Notes under the pieces: generated by a model
Seen by the model: the letters and a program-made list of their open reading frames with translations, nothing else
Told to the model about the DNA's origin: nothing
Database searches by the model: none
Position numbers and translations under genes: made by a program
Source of the DNA: CAZNPU01 sp964575335
Lineage (GTDB): Bacteria; Planctomycetota; Phycisphaerae; Phycisphaerales; SM1A02
Direction of reading: 5' to 3'
Assembly: GCA_964575335.1 (NCBI GenBank)
Contig: CAZNPU010000039.1
Location: 1 to 19,731 of the forward strand
DNA: 19,731 nucleotides
In this document: positions 1 to 7,574 of the stretch, piece by piece
Numbering within the stretch: position 1 is the first letter of the stretch
Layout: each line of letters begins with the position of its first letter

Positions 1-2
1 CC

Positions 3-323
3 AACTGGATGATTCCCGGCAAGATGGTCAAGGGCATGGGCGGCGCGATGGACCTTGTGGCTGGCGTGCAGAAAGTGGTGGTGATGATGGAGCACACCGC
101 CAAGAACGGCGCGTCCAAGCTCATTCCCGAATGTACACTGCCGCTGACCGGGCGGCGATGCATCGACATGGTGATTACCGATCTGTGTGTGCTGCAGATG
201 GATCACGATCGACGCCGCTTCCGGCTCATTGAACTGGCGCCTGATGTGACGGTGGACGAGGTAAAGAGCAAGACGACCGCAGAGATTCTGATTGCTGATG
301 AACTGAAGCTGATCGACGTTTGA
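3..323 (+). CDS. scoB: 3-oxoacid (succinyl-CoA) CoA-transferase, subunit B, C-terminal part
   Basis: This gene runs in from the left edge, and only its last 106 codons are present. The open frame begins at position 3 with Asn-Trp before the first Met, so position 9 is not the true start. The piece opens with NWMIPGKMVKGMGGAMDLV and contains VVVMMEHTAKNG and the segment ECTLPLTG. These are hallmarks of the B (beta) subunit of class I 3-oxoacid CoA-transferases (ScoB/AtoA/PcaJ group). It ends with the usual ELAPDVTVDEVKSKT tail. The family moves CoA from succinyl-CoA or acetyl-CoA to acetoacetate or a similar keto acid, working as an A/B heteromer in the cytoplasm; the A subunit is expected just upstream, outside the window. 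The catalytic Glu lies in the missing N-terminal part, so the exact acid substrate cannot be told. The gene ends about 97 bp from the convergent pilus-type cluster. Confidence 0.9.
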   Translation, partial: NWMIPGKMVKGMGGAMDLVAGVQKVVVMMEHTAKNGASKLIPECTLPLTGRRCIDMVITDLCVLQMDHDRRRFRLIELAPDVTVDEVKSKTTAEILIADELKLIDV

Positions 324-420
324 TGTTGTGCGGCCGGCATCAGATCAATGCGTCGCGCTGGGCGGGCGGATTCGATGCGCTTGAGCTTGTCCGACAGCGT
401 CGCTGCCTTCTGCCTTCTGA

Positions 421-948
421 CTACTGACGATTCAGATCGACGGTAAGCGTGATGTTCTGATCGCCAGATGCATGAGTCAGATGCACGGTGCGATTTTCAA
501 CATCAATGCTGACAACGTTCCAGTTGGTGTTCGCGACAACATCACCCTCGCCGTACGATCGCCCGTTGATAAGCGCGCGGTTGCCGCGCGATGAAGCCAG
601 AACTGCCTGCAGCACGAACTGCGGCGCAGGCTCGAGGGAGGGCTTGGGCGGTTCGGGAGCCGGTTCGGAGCTGCGAAGCTCAAACAGCAGCGGCGTTGGC
701 CCAAAGGACTGGGTTTGCAGCATTCGCATGTGCGCGAGGGCGGCACGCTGAGTGGGGGTGGGTTGCGGCGCGACCGGCGGCGGCTCGATGGTCGGCATCG
801 CAACTTCGAGACTGTTTGCAGAACTGGCGGCGCTGGCTCCTACCGGTGCGCCGTCGCCCAGCAGCGAAGCGGTGAGTTTCACCAGCAAGACGGGCGCGAC
901 GAACATGCCGATCGAAAGCATGTTGCGTTTCACATCATGGCTGGACAT
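421..948 (-). CDS. PilP/GspC-like periplasmic assembly protein
   Basis: A 175-residue protein, third in the - strand cluster. I chose the ATG at 948 because AAGGAG (955-960) sits 6 bases before it. A longer frame to 1020 has no such signal and would overlap the gene before it by 86 bases. The chosen start still overlaps the PilO-like gene by 14 bases, which fits translational coupling. There is one N-terminal membrane segment (about residues 11-30), a Pro/Ala/Glu-rich linker (about 50-110), and a small beta-rich C-terminal domain (about 111-172) with the pattern FVLQAVLASS..ALINGR.Y.EGDVV. This resembles the periplasmic homology regions of PilP, GspC and GspB, which link the inner-membrane platform to the outer-membrane secretin. 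The architecture and gene order support this; sequence similarity is faint, so the exact subfamily is an inference. No secretin gene follows it. Confidence 0.6.
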   Translation of the reverse strand: MSSHDVKRNMLSIGMFVAPVLLVKLTASLLGDGAPVGASAASSANSLEVAMPTIEPPPVAPQPTPTQRAALAHMRMLQTQSFGPTPLLFELRSSEPAPEPPKPSLEPAPQFVLQAVLASSRGNRALINGRSYGEGDVVANTNWNVVSIDVENRTVHLTHASGDQNITLTVDLNRQ

Positions 949-1522
949 TGCTCGCTCCTTGCAATCCGGCCAATGCGTCGGCGATTGTGAAGTGAAAAAC
1001 ATCAAAGCCGAACCGTGCATGGGCGCGCGATTCGTTAGGTCGCTGCAGCGGCGTCAGCGTCAGTGTCGCAGGACGAACAAACGCGTGTAGCTGCGGCACC
1101 GCCTCGACAAACCGGGCAATGCCCTCGTATTCGCCTTCGAGCACAACATCAACCCGCGTCGCTTTGTACTCGCGGTCTGTTGTTTTCTGGCTCGCCATGG
1201 TCGGCTGAATACCCTGTACGCTCAGTTGATATTGTGAGGCCAGGTCCATGATGATGCTGAACAGATGCGAGGTATCGCTGGCCAGAGCGTTCTGCGCTTC
1301 GATTTCGCGGACTCGGCTGCGGATTTCACCGACGCGCGCCGCAGCGAGTTCAATGGTCTGCTGACTGATCGGCGTTGGTTTCGCAGCATGCTCAGCAATG
1401 GTTTGTTCCAGCACCGCCAGCTCACGCATGCGGGGCTGCACGAACATGAGCCACGCTCCGATGCATAGAGCCGCAGCGATCACGCCTTTGGCGATGAAGT
1501 CTCGATCAAGCGGAACACTCAT
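935..1522 (-). CDS. PilO/GspM-like inner-membrane assembly protein
   Basis: A 195-residue protein with a short cytoplasmic N-terminus, one membrane segment (about residues 12-28), a helical stretch likely to form a coiled coil (about 31-82), and a C-terminal alpha/beta region with alternating strands (about 85-185). This is the PilO/GspM layout. In type IV pili and type II secretion, PilO pairs with PilN through the coiled coil and the ferredoxin-like periplasmic domain to form the alignment subcomplex. The start ATG overlaps the stop of the upstream PilM-PilN gene by four bases (ATGA on the - strand, 1519-1522), a sign of coupled translation. The call rests on membrane topology, size and neighbours more than on residue motifs, because PilO sequences diverge strongly. 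A GspM-type role in a secretion system is equally possible. Confidence 0.72.
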   Translation of the reverse strand: MSVPLDRDFIAKGVIAAALCIGAWLMFVQPRMRELAVLEQTIAEHAAKPTPISQQTIELAAARVGEIRSRVREIEAQNALASDTSHLFSIIMDLASQYQLSVQGIQPTMASQKTTDREYKATRVDVVLEGEYEGIARFVEAVPQLHAFVRPATLTLTPLQRPNESRAHARFGFDVFHFTIADALAGLQGASNVQP

Positions 1523-3240
1523 GGCGCTGCGTCTCCGGCAGTCGTCGCGGCCAGCGCGTCGTTGGGCATCAGCGCAGGCACAGCGATGGTGGTGAAACGC
1601 GCTTCGAACGTCTGTGAGGTGGTTGTATCACGCCCGCCAGCCTGGACGTTCGTCAACGTGACATTTTCAAACAGGGGGCTAGTGCGAAGCTGATCGATGA
1701 ACGCTTCCAGCGGCGCATTGCTGCGCTGCTCGCGGCCTGCGCGGGCCAGCCCGGATACGGTGCCCGTGACTTCGCCGCGATCAAAGCTGAAGGCCATGTG
1801 CATGAAGCGAATCGAATCCGGCGTCAGGCGGCTGAGTTCCTGCATGGCAGCGCGAATGCTGGCCTGAGCGCCAAGCTCACGGGCGATCGCAGCATCGAGC
1901 TTGTTCATCGCATCGACCGCTGCAAAAAGCCGCTCGCCGGTGGTGTGAAGCGTTTGCAGGTCCTGGGCGTTGGAGGTCGCTGCTGCCGCCTGCTGACGCG
2001 CAGCAACAACGCGCGAGTGCAGACGAAAAGCGTCGAATGCGATGACCGCCAGCGCAATTGCCGCCCCCATCCAGAGCCATTGTTGCAGGCGAGTGGCCTG
2101 AAGGCGCTGCGCAATATTCCGAGGCTGCAGCCCGAGAACGGTCATCGCCTTGCGCTGCTGGATGGCGTCAGCCAGCTCGCTGCCACAACAGCCGGGCTGC
2201 TGGTAGTCATATGACCGATACGAGTCGTCGCAGGTAATGTTCAGCCGCAGCTCTTCACCAAGCACCGCAGCAAAGCCCGGAAGGCAACTGCCGGGACCGC
2301 GCAGCATCAGCGGCACCGACTGGCGTTGCTCTTCGGGAAGGCCGAAGCGAAGCGACTGTCGAAGTTCAACAATGAATCGCTGCAGAACCGGCTGCAGCAG
2401 GGGAATGACGTGAGCGCCGGACAAGCCGCGCTGCTGATCGATGACGTGATCTCGTTCCGGGAAACCCACCGTGTGCAGGATGCGGCGCGCCACGTCGGTG
2501 TCAAGCTCGATGGTTTCTGATGACGACGCCATGCGAATCGGCCGCGTCAGCGCTGTGACAAACGCATCGATGCCGATGCTGATCGGCCGCGCAAAGTGCA
2601 GCGTCCCATTGCCGGCAATCAGAAAAAACGAGCGTCGCTCGCCGATGTAGAGGTGACATTGGTTGCCTTTGCCGCTGTGCTGGATCGCATCGATGCCCAG
2701 GCCCGCCATGAGCGGTGCGTCGATCGGCGTCGCGGCGATGAACCGCAGACCCGCGCTGGCGACCATCTCCGCAATGGCGCTGACAGCTTCGTCGCTGTCT
2801 GCTGCAACAACCAGATGCGTCTGCGGCGAAGCGCTGTTTCGATCGCGGCCCAGCACCATCGCTTCACATACCGCCATGTCGAGCGGACAGGTCAGCATCT
2901 CCGCGCAGCCGAGCACCGCCGCTTCGCAGGCTTCGCTTGTGGATCGAAGCGGCACGTCGGCGTAATCGGCAACGTCGGTGGGGCTGCAGTACAGCACGAA
3001 AGCATGCGCGCCGCCGGCGCCAAGAGCCTCAACCGCGGCGCGTATGTCGCTGGCGGCCTCGCGAACCGCATCGCACCATGTAGCGGCATCGTGGCCAACC
3101 GAGACTGCAAGTCGACGGCTCCCAACAACGCGGCTGCCGTGACACAGCAGCACGTCGATGCGATCGGCAAGTAAACCGATGACAATCGCCTTGGATCTCA
3201 CAATTCTGGTCTGCCTCCTGTCACGGTAAGGTCGGCGCAT
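1519..3240 (-). CDS. PilM-PilN fusion (GspL-like) pilus/secretion assembly protein
   Basis: A 573-residue protein. Residues about 15-360 look like the actin-like PilM/GspL cytoplasmic domain. They include the strand-turn region around YIGERRSFFLIAGNGTL then ARPISIGIDAF (about 198-227) and the glycine-rich LMLRGPGSCLPGF element (about 311-323), which matches the adenosine-side loop of the fold. A membrane segment follows at about 388-404, then a helical stretch and a PilN-type periplasmic domain to the end. PilM and PilN are separate genes in most pilus systems, while GspL joins both functions in type II secretion. The start is uncertain. ATG at 3240 has no ribosome site, whereas a perfect AGGAGG (3214-3219) lies 12 bases before an in-frame GTG at 3201, giving a 560-residue protein that begins just before the first beta strand. 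It heads the cluster with the PilO-like and PilP/GspC-like genes. Confidence 0.78.
   Translation of the reverse strand: MRRPYRDRRQTRIVRSKAIVIGLLADRIDVLLCHGSRVVGSRRLAVSVGHDAATWCDAVREAASDIRAAVEALGAGGAHAFVLYCSPTDVADYADVPLRSTSEACEAAVLGCAEMLTCPLDMAVCEAMVLGRDRNSASPQTHLVVAADSDEAVSAIAEMVASAGLRFIAATPIDAPLMAGLGIDAIQHSGKGNQCHLYIGERRSFFLIAGNGTLHFARPISIGIDAFVTALTRPIRMASSSETIELDTDVARRILHTVGFPERDHVIDQQRGLSGAHVIPLLQPVLQRFIVELRQSLRFGLPEEQRQSVPLMLRGPGSCLPGFAAVLGEELRLNITCDDSYRSYDYQQPGCCGSELADAIQQRKAMTVLGLQPRNIAQRLQATRLQQWLWMGAAIALAVIAFDAFRLHSRVVAARQQAAAATSNAQDLQTLHTTGERLFAAVDAMNKLDAAIARELGAQASIRAAMQELSRLTPDSIRFMHMAFSFDRGEVTGTVSGLARAGREQRSNAPLEAFIDQLRTSPLFENVTLTNVQAGGRDTTTSQTFEARFTTIAVPALMPNDALAATTAGDAAP
3214..3219 (-). 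promoter_or_regulatory. Shine-Dalgarno AGGAGG inside the annotated 5' end of the PilM-PilN gene
   Basis: A perfect AGGAGG on the - strand, 12 bases before an in-frame GTG at 3201. It lies inside the longer reading (ATG at 3240). The spacing is longer than the usual 5-9 bases, so it favours but does not prove the shorter start. Confidence 0.45.
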
Positions 3241-3387
3241 TTGCTGCTGAACTTGACGGGAAGTTCCGCTACCGGATGCGTCACTGAGTTATCCGGACAC
3301 AGAGCAGGCGGCATCCAAGACATGCGGCAATGGTCTGCTGTAAGATGCAAGCCGCATCATTCACAACAGAAAAACGAAAGGACAGCA

Positions 3388-4548
3388 ATGCCCAAGGCGA
3401 TCGTGCTCGGTGCAGGAATGGTGGGCTCGGTGATGGCAGCAGACCTGGCTGCGGAGGGTGAATTCGAGGTGACGCTTGCGGATGCCCGCCCCGATGCCCT
3501 TGCATCTGCTGCAGCACGTGCAGCCAGCAGCGGCGACAGCGTGCAAACGCTTCAAGCCGATCTGTCCGATCCTGCGCAGGTCAAGCGCATCGTTGAGCCA
3601 TTTGACATCGTGCTGGGCGCGCTGGCGAGCACAATCGGTTTCCCGACGCTTCGCGCCGTCATCGAAGCGGGCAAGAACTTTTGTGATATCTGCTTCATGC
3701 CTGAAGACGCATGGACGCTCGACGAACTTGCAAAGCAGAACAATGTCACAGCAATTGTTGATTGCGGCGTTGCGCCGGGCATGAGTAACATGCTTGCTGG
3801 GTACAGTGTTGCGCAACTGGATCGCTGCGAGCGCATTGAAATCTATGTTGGCGGATTGCCTCGCGAGCGGCGTTGGCCGTTTCAGTACAAGGCGGGATTC
3901 TCGCCATACGACGTGATCGAAGAATACACCCGGCCGTCTCGAATGGTCGAACATGGCGAGATCGTCATCAAGGAAGCACTGAGCGAGCCGGAACTGATTG
4001 ACTTTGCCGGCATCGGTACGCTCGAAGCGTTCAACACCGACGGCCTGCGCAGCCTGACGCACTTCCTGAATGTTCCTTTCATGAAGGAAAAGACGCTGCG
4101 CTATCCCGGCCATATCGAACTGATGCGCGTGTTCCGCGAGACAGGGTTATTCAGTCACGAACCAATTCAGGTAAACGGCGTGACAGTGCGGCCGATTGAC
4201 GTGATCAGTGCGCTGATGTTTCCTCAATGGACGTATGAACCGGGTGAGGAGGATTTGACGGTCATGCGCGTGATCGCAGAGGGCATGCGGGGCGGTCAGC
4301 GCACCCGGTACACGTGGGACCTGCTGGAATATTACGATCACCAAATGCAGGCTACCAGCATGTCGCGCACGACAGCGTTTCCCTGCACGATCATGGCTCG
4401 CATGGTTGCACGCGGTGAGTATCGCCGCCCGGGCGTCATCACGCCGGAACTTGTTGGCCAGGAGCCGGGGATTGTTGAACGCGTGCTGCAGGAACACGAA
4501 AAGCGCGGCGTGCGCTATGTGACAAAAATCGAATCCGTGGGCAATTGA
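3388..4548 (+). CDS. Saccharopine dehydrogenase / lysine 6-dehydrogenase family protein
   Basis: A 386-residue NAD(P)-dependent oxidoreductase. I chose ATG 3388 because AAAGGA (3377-3382) sits five bases before it and the protein then begins directly with the Rossmann fold, MPKAIVLGAGMVGSVMA. The glycine motif GAGMVG is at residues 8-13, with an acidic Asp32 at the end of strand 2, which suggests NAD rather than NADP. Further in, DCGVAPGMSNMLAGY is a typical signature of the saccharopine dehydrogenase C-terminal family. The length matches bacterial L-lysine 6-dehydrogenases (about 385 residues) better than the longer eukaryotic saccharopine reductases. The likely reaction is oxidative deamination of lysine, or reduction or oxidation of a related saccharopine-type imine; the substrate cannot be read from the sequence. 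It is divergent from the pilus-type cluster and convergent with a DadA-like gene, so it is probably transcribed alone. Confidence 0.82.
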   Translation: MPKAIVLGAGMVGSVMAADLAAEGEFEVTLADARPDALASAAARAASSGDSVQTLQADLSDPAQVKRIVEPFDIVLGALASTIGFPTLRAVIEAGKNFCDICFMPEDAWTLDELAKQNNVTAIVDCGVAPGMSNMLAGYSVAQLDRCERIEIYVGGLPRERRWPFQYKAGFSPYDVIEEYTRPSRMVEHGEIVIKEALSEPELIDFAGIGTLEAFNTDGLRSLTHFLNVPFMKEKTLRYPGHIELMRVFRETGLFSHEPIQVNGVTVRPIDVISALMFPQWTYEPGEEDLTVMRVIAEGMRGGQRTRYTWDLLEYYDHQMQATSMSRTTAFPCTIMARMVARGEYRRPGVITPELVGQEPGIVERVLQEHEKRGVRYVTKIESVGN

Positions 4549-4556
4549 TGCGCGAG

Positions 4557-4571
4557 GCGGATTCCATCCGC
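4557..4571. other. Small hairpin between convergent genes
   Basis: A perfect 6-bp stem, GCGGAT TCC ATCCGC, starts 8 bases after the stop of the lysine-dehydrogenase-like gene. No T-run follows on either strand, so it is at best a weak or Rho-assisted terminator. The rest of 4549-4698 shows nothing I can name. Confidence 0.25.
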
Positions 4572-4698
4572 ACGATGCGATGTCATGGATTTTGAAAAAC
4601 GTGCTGAAAGGCAATCTGACATGATTCTGGTTGCTGGCGCTGTTTCACGCAACGCATGCATCCATGCAGGCCTCGCAATCTTCAATCATCATGTTTGT

Positions 4699-5940
4699 TC
4701 ATCGCTCGGCTCGCATTGCGCTGAGATCAAGCGACGGCTTGCCGTCCAGCAGACATTCGCTCACCAGCTTGCCCGTTACAGGGCCGTAGGTGAATCCGTA
4801 CTTGGCGTGACCGGCAGCGATGAAGATGTTCCTTGCCCGCGGCGCCCAGTCGATGACGGGCAATCCGTCGGCTGTGCATGGCCGCAGCCCGCACCAGCTT
4901 GAGAGGATGCGCGTATCTTCAATGCCGTTGAGATACTGCTTCGCTCCCGTGCTGAGCATGTCCACGCGTTTTTGCACCAGCCGGTGATTGATTCCCGACA
5001 GCTCAACGGTTCCCGCCAGTCGCAGCCCGCCGTTCATTGGCGTTACCGCAACGAAGTTCTCATTGCACACGCAGGCAATCTGCGGACAGGGCTGAGGCGC
5101 GGTGAGGTTGACGTGATAGCCCTTGCCCGCCTGCATCGGCACTTTCACGCCGATCTTCTGTGCCAATTCCGTCGTCCACACGCCAGCCGCCAGCACGAGC
5201 GCATCGGCGTGGAAGACGCGGCCGTCGGCGGTGCGCACTGCCTTGAAGGCTCCGTCATCAAGCACGATGTCGGCCACCTCCGCGTGCGTGTGAATCTCAG
5301 CGCCCATGGCTCGGACACGATCGGCCAGTTGCAGAACGAACTTGCCCGGACTGGCGAAGCGGCTTTCGGTGTAATGCGCTGCGCCAACGACTTCTTTTCG
5401 AAATGCCGGATCACGCCGACGAAGCTCATCGCCGCTGATGATCTGTACGTCAAAACCATACTGGCGCAGCAGATCGGCTTCGAGCATGCCGTGATTCATG
5501 CCCTCGCTGGTGCGAAACACATCCAGCCAGCCGGTGCGGTGGTATTCGCAGTCGATCTTTTCGTCATCAACAATTTGATCCCAGCACTGCTTGGCCGCCC
5601 AGCCATGGTCAGCGAGAATCTGCATGCATTTCTTGAAATGCTCCGGCGTACACGCCTGTCGGAAGTTCCACATCCACCGAATGAACTGCCAGTCAAACCG
5701 CAGCGGCACATACAGTGGACTGCCTTTGTCGAGCATCCATTTGATGGTTTTCCACACCAGGCCCGGGCGCGGCAGGGGGGGATGGCCTAACGCGATAATG
5801 CCCGCGTTGCCTTTGGATGCGCCTTCTTCAAGGGATCCGCGTTCAAGTATAGTGACGCGCTGGCCGCGTTTGGTGAGGTAGTAAGCCGCGCATACGCCGA
5901 TCACGCCGGCGCCGATCACGATGACAGATGAGGGTTTCAA
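4699..5940 (-). CDS. DadA-like FAD-dependent D-amino acid dehydrogenase
   Basis: A 413-residue flavoprotein of the DAO/DadA family. The N-terminal VIVIGAGVIGVCAAYYL carries the FAD-binding GxGxxG (residues 10-15), with Glu33 in ILERG to hold the ribose. The C-terminal part shows the family's final FAD-contact region (GLRPCTADGLPVIDWAPR, then AAGHAKYGFTYGPVTGKLV). The central segment with GKGYHVNL and the strand GGLRLAGTVELSG is shared with DadA and with D-hydroxyproline dehydrogenases. These enzymes oxidise D-amino acids or cyclic imino acids and pass electrons to the respiratory chain at the inner face of the membrane. The start is a TTG at 5940; no in-frame ATG or GTG upstream of the FAD motif fits, and only a weak CTGGAG lies upstream. 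It is convergent with the lysine-dehydrogenase-like gene. Hydroxyproline versus general D-amino acid use cannot be decided here. Confidence 0.83.
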   Translation of the reverse strand: MKPSSVIVIGAGVIGVCAAYYLTKRGQRVTILERGSLEEGASKGNAGIIALGHPPLPRPGLVWKTIKWMLDKGSPLYVPLRFDWQFIRWMWNFRQACTPEHFKKCMQILADHGWAAKQCWDQIVDDEKIDCEYHRTGWLDVFRTSEGMNHGMLEADLLRQYGFDVQIISGDELRRRDPAFRKEVVGAAHYTESRFASPGKFVLQLADRVRAMGAEIHTHAEVADIVLDDGAFKAVRTADGRVFHADALVLAAGVWTTELAQKIGVKVPMQAGKGYHVNLTAPQPCPQIACVCNENFVAVTPMNGGLRLAGTVELSGINHRLVQKRVDMLSTGAKQYLNGIEDTRILSSWCGLRPCTADGLPVIDWAPRARNIFIAAGHAKYGFTYGPVTGKLVSECLLDGKPSLDLSAMRAER

Positions 5941-6307
5941 GGTTGTTCCAAACTCCAGAGATCCGGTTCACCACGCGGCCAGCCACTGCAAGACAGCGCC
6001 AGTCATCGCCGATCTGAGCAGAGGCTCCGATGATCGCTCTGCGCTGGCACGAACACGGCTGCAACGCAGTGGTGCGGCCATCGAGCAATCGCCACAAGAC
6101 CCTTGCCGCAACTGACCGGTGGCTGCAATTGTATCGCCGAGAATCTCCGGCTATGTTTCGCAGCGGATGCTGTTTCATTGGAGCGTGACGATTGTGCTGC
6201 CGCAGTTCGGCAACCACGTGGAGAGCGGTCATCATGACGTGACCGGCCCGGTGATGGTGCGATGTCGTTTTCGCTCCCAGCAAGCCATCCGGTCAAAGGA
6301 GTGACGC
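5941..6307. other. Divergent intergenic region, 367 bp
   Basis: This region separates the TTG start of the DadA-like gene from the ATG of the Gfo/Idh/MocA gene, so it must hold regulatory signals for both. I see a weak -10-like TATGTT (6152-6157) with a poor -35 (TTGTAT, 6129-6134) facing right, and the short palindrome GTCATCATGAC near 6229-6239. Neither is convincing. Open frames here have no recognisable protein features. Confidence 0.5.
6295..6301 (+). promoter_or_regulatory. Ribosome binding site AAAGGAG for the Gfo/Idh/MocA gene
   Basis: AAAGGAG lies six bases before the ATG at 6308, one of the best ribosome sites in the window, and fixes that start. Confidence 0.8.
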
Positions 6308-7387
6308 ATGTCGTATCGGTTGGGCATCATTGGCGCGGGGGGAATTGCAGCGGTTCACGCTGAGGCAGCCAGTCACAATGGCATTGCGATCGCCGGCTTT
6401 TGCGATGTGGATAAAGGCAAAGCCCAGCGGCTGGCGGCGAAGTATCCCGGCGCTCGTGCAACGACCTCGGTTGAAGAACTGCTGAATGATGAGCGTTTAG
6501 ACGCTGTGGTCGTCGCGACGCCGAATTATCTGCACAAGAGCTTCGCGCTGGCTGTGCTGCAGGCGGGCAAGGACCTGCTGCTGGAAAAGCCGATGGCGAT
6601 GAACGTGGCTGAGTGCGATGAGATACTCAATGCGGCGCAGCAGTCGGCGCAGATTGTGCAGATCAACTTCGTCACGCGGCAGTCGCCGGCAGCGCGGGCT
6701 GCATTTGACCTGATCCAGGCAGGGCGGCTGGGCAGGATTTACTACATCAAGGCGGTCAACTGCCGCAGACGCGGCATTCCGGGGTTGGGACGATGGTTCA
6801 CCACAAAGGCGCAATCAGGCGGCGGGGTGCTGATCGACCTTGGCGTACACCTGATTGACCTCGTCCTGCACCTCACCGGTCGCCCGCGCGTCCGCAGCGT
6901 TTCAGGGGCGTGTGCGTGTCACTTCGGCCATCCGATCGAATCGTATTTGTTTACCGAAATGTGGGCCGGTCCGCCTGATGCGAAGGGCGTTTGTGATGTT
7001 GAAGACACAGCGACAGCGATGATTCGCTTTGAGGATGGCATGGTGTTTGAGCTTCACACTGCCTGGGCTGCAAACCTGCCCGAGGCGTCGCTGCCCAACG
7101 GCGTGCTGGTGCTGGGCGACAAGGGCGGATGTTACTTTGACCCGTGGGGCAGGCGCGTGACGCTGGCGACCGAGCAGGATGGTTACCTTGTCGACGTGAT
7201 GCCGCAGCTGCCTTCGGGGGATCCGTGGCCGATGGCGTGGAGGCGACAGCATGAACTCTTTGCAGAGTCGGTGCTCACGCGCACGCCGCCGGTATCGACC
7301 GCCGAGCACGGCCGCGAGGTGCAGCTTGTGCTCGATGCGCTGTACCAGTCGAGCGAGGAGGGCAGGGAGATTGTGGTTGGCGAATGA
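6308..7387 (+). CDS. Gfo/Idh/MocA family NAD(P)-dependent oxidoreductase
   Basis: A 359-residue protein with the two-domain Gfo/Idh/MocA layout. The N-terminal Rossmann fold starts with RLGIIGAGGIAAVHAEA (glycine motif at about 9-14). The cofactor-side Lys is in the conserved EKP triplet (residues 93-95, LLEKPMAMN). The C-terminal substrate domain has GGGVLIDLGVHLIDL (about 171-185), whose Asp and His match the catalytic pair of the family. Members interconvert hydroxyl and keto groups on sugars, inositols and related polyols, usually in the cytoplasm. Nothing in the sequence fixes the sugar. No signal peptide is present, so it is not of the secreted Tat type common in planctomycetes. It stands alone between a divergent DadA-like gene and a convergent TlpA-like gene. 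Confidence 0.9.
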   Translation: MSYRLGIIGAGGIAAVHAEAASHNGIAIAGFCDVDKGKAQRLAAKYPGARATTSVEELLNDERLDAVVVATPNYLHKSFALAVLQAGKDLLLEKPMAMNVAECDEILNAAQQSAQIVQINFVTRQSPAARAAFDLIQAGRLGRIYYIKAVNCRRRGIPGLGRWFTTKAQSGGGVLIDLGVHLIDLVLHLTGRPRVRSVSGACACHFGHPIESYLFTEMWAGPPDAKGVCDVEDTATAMIRFEDGMVFELHTAWAANLPEASLPNGVLVLGDKGGCYFDPWGRRVTLATEQDGYLVDVMPQLPSGDPWPMAWRRQHELFAESVLTRTPPVSTAEHGREVQLVLDALYQSSEEGREIVVGE

Positions 7388-7507
7388 GGCTTCACCATCG
7401 GCAGGCAGATGATCGATGCCCATTGTGCAGTCGTTCATAGTTCGATTAGGTGCGTGCGATTCGCTGCGCAGAATCTCGCCTGCGTTTGCTTAACTTACAG
7501 GTTGGTT

Positions 7508-7540
7508 AAAAAAACAGGCCCGGCGACGTTGCCGGGCCTG
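7508..7540 (-). terminator. Intrinsic terminator of the TlpA-like gene
   Basis: On the - strand a perfect 10-bp GC-rich stem (CAGGCCCGGC / GCCGGGCCTG, 7515-7524 with 7531-7540, 6-base loop) is followed by seven T (7508-7514 read in reverse). It lies 34 bases past the stop of the TlpA-like gene. This is the clearest Rho-independent terminator in the window. The + strand has no T-run, so it would not work as such for the Gfo/Idh/MocA gene. Confidence 0.92.
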
Positions 7541-7574
7541 ATGTGTTGCTGTCAGCGCATGTGGCGTTTTGTGA

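Noticed and set aside
404..417. Direct repeat TGCCTTC TGCCTTC in the spacer after the CoA-transferase gene
   Set aside because: Two short copies in a 97-bp spacer are not informative.
4972..5790. A 272-codon + strand frame opposite the DadA-like gene
   Set aside because: The opposite strand holds a clear FAD enzyme with intact motifs; this frame has no recognisable features.
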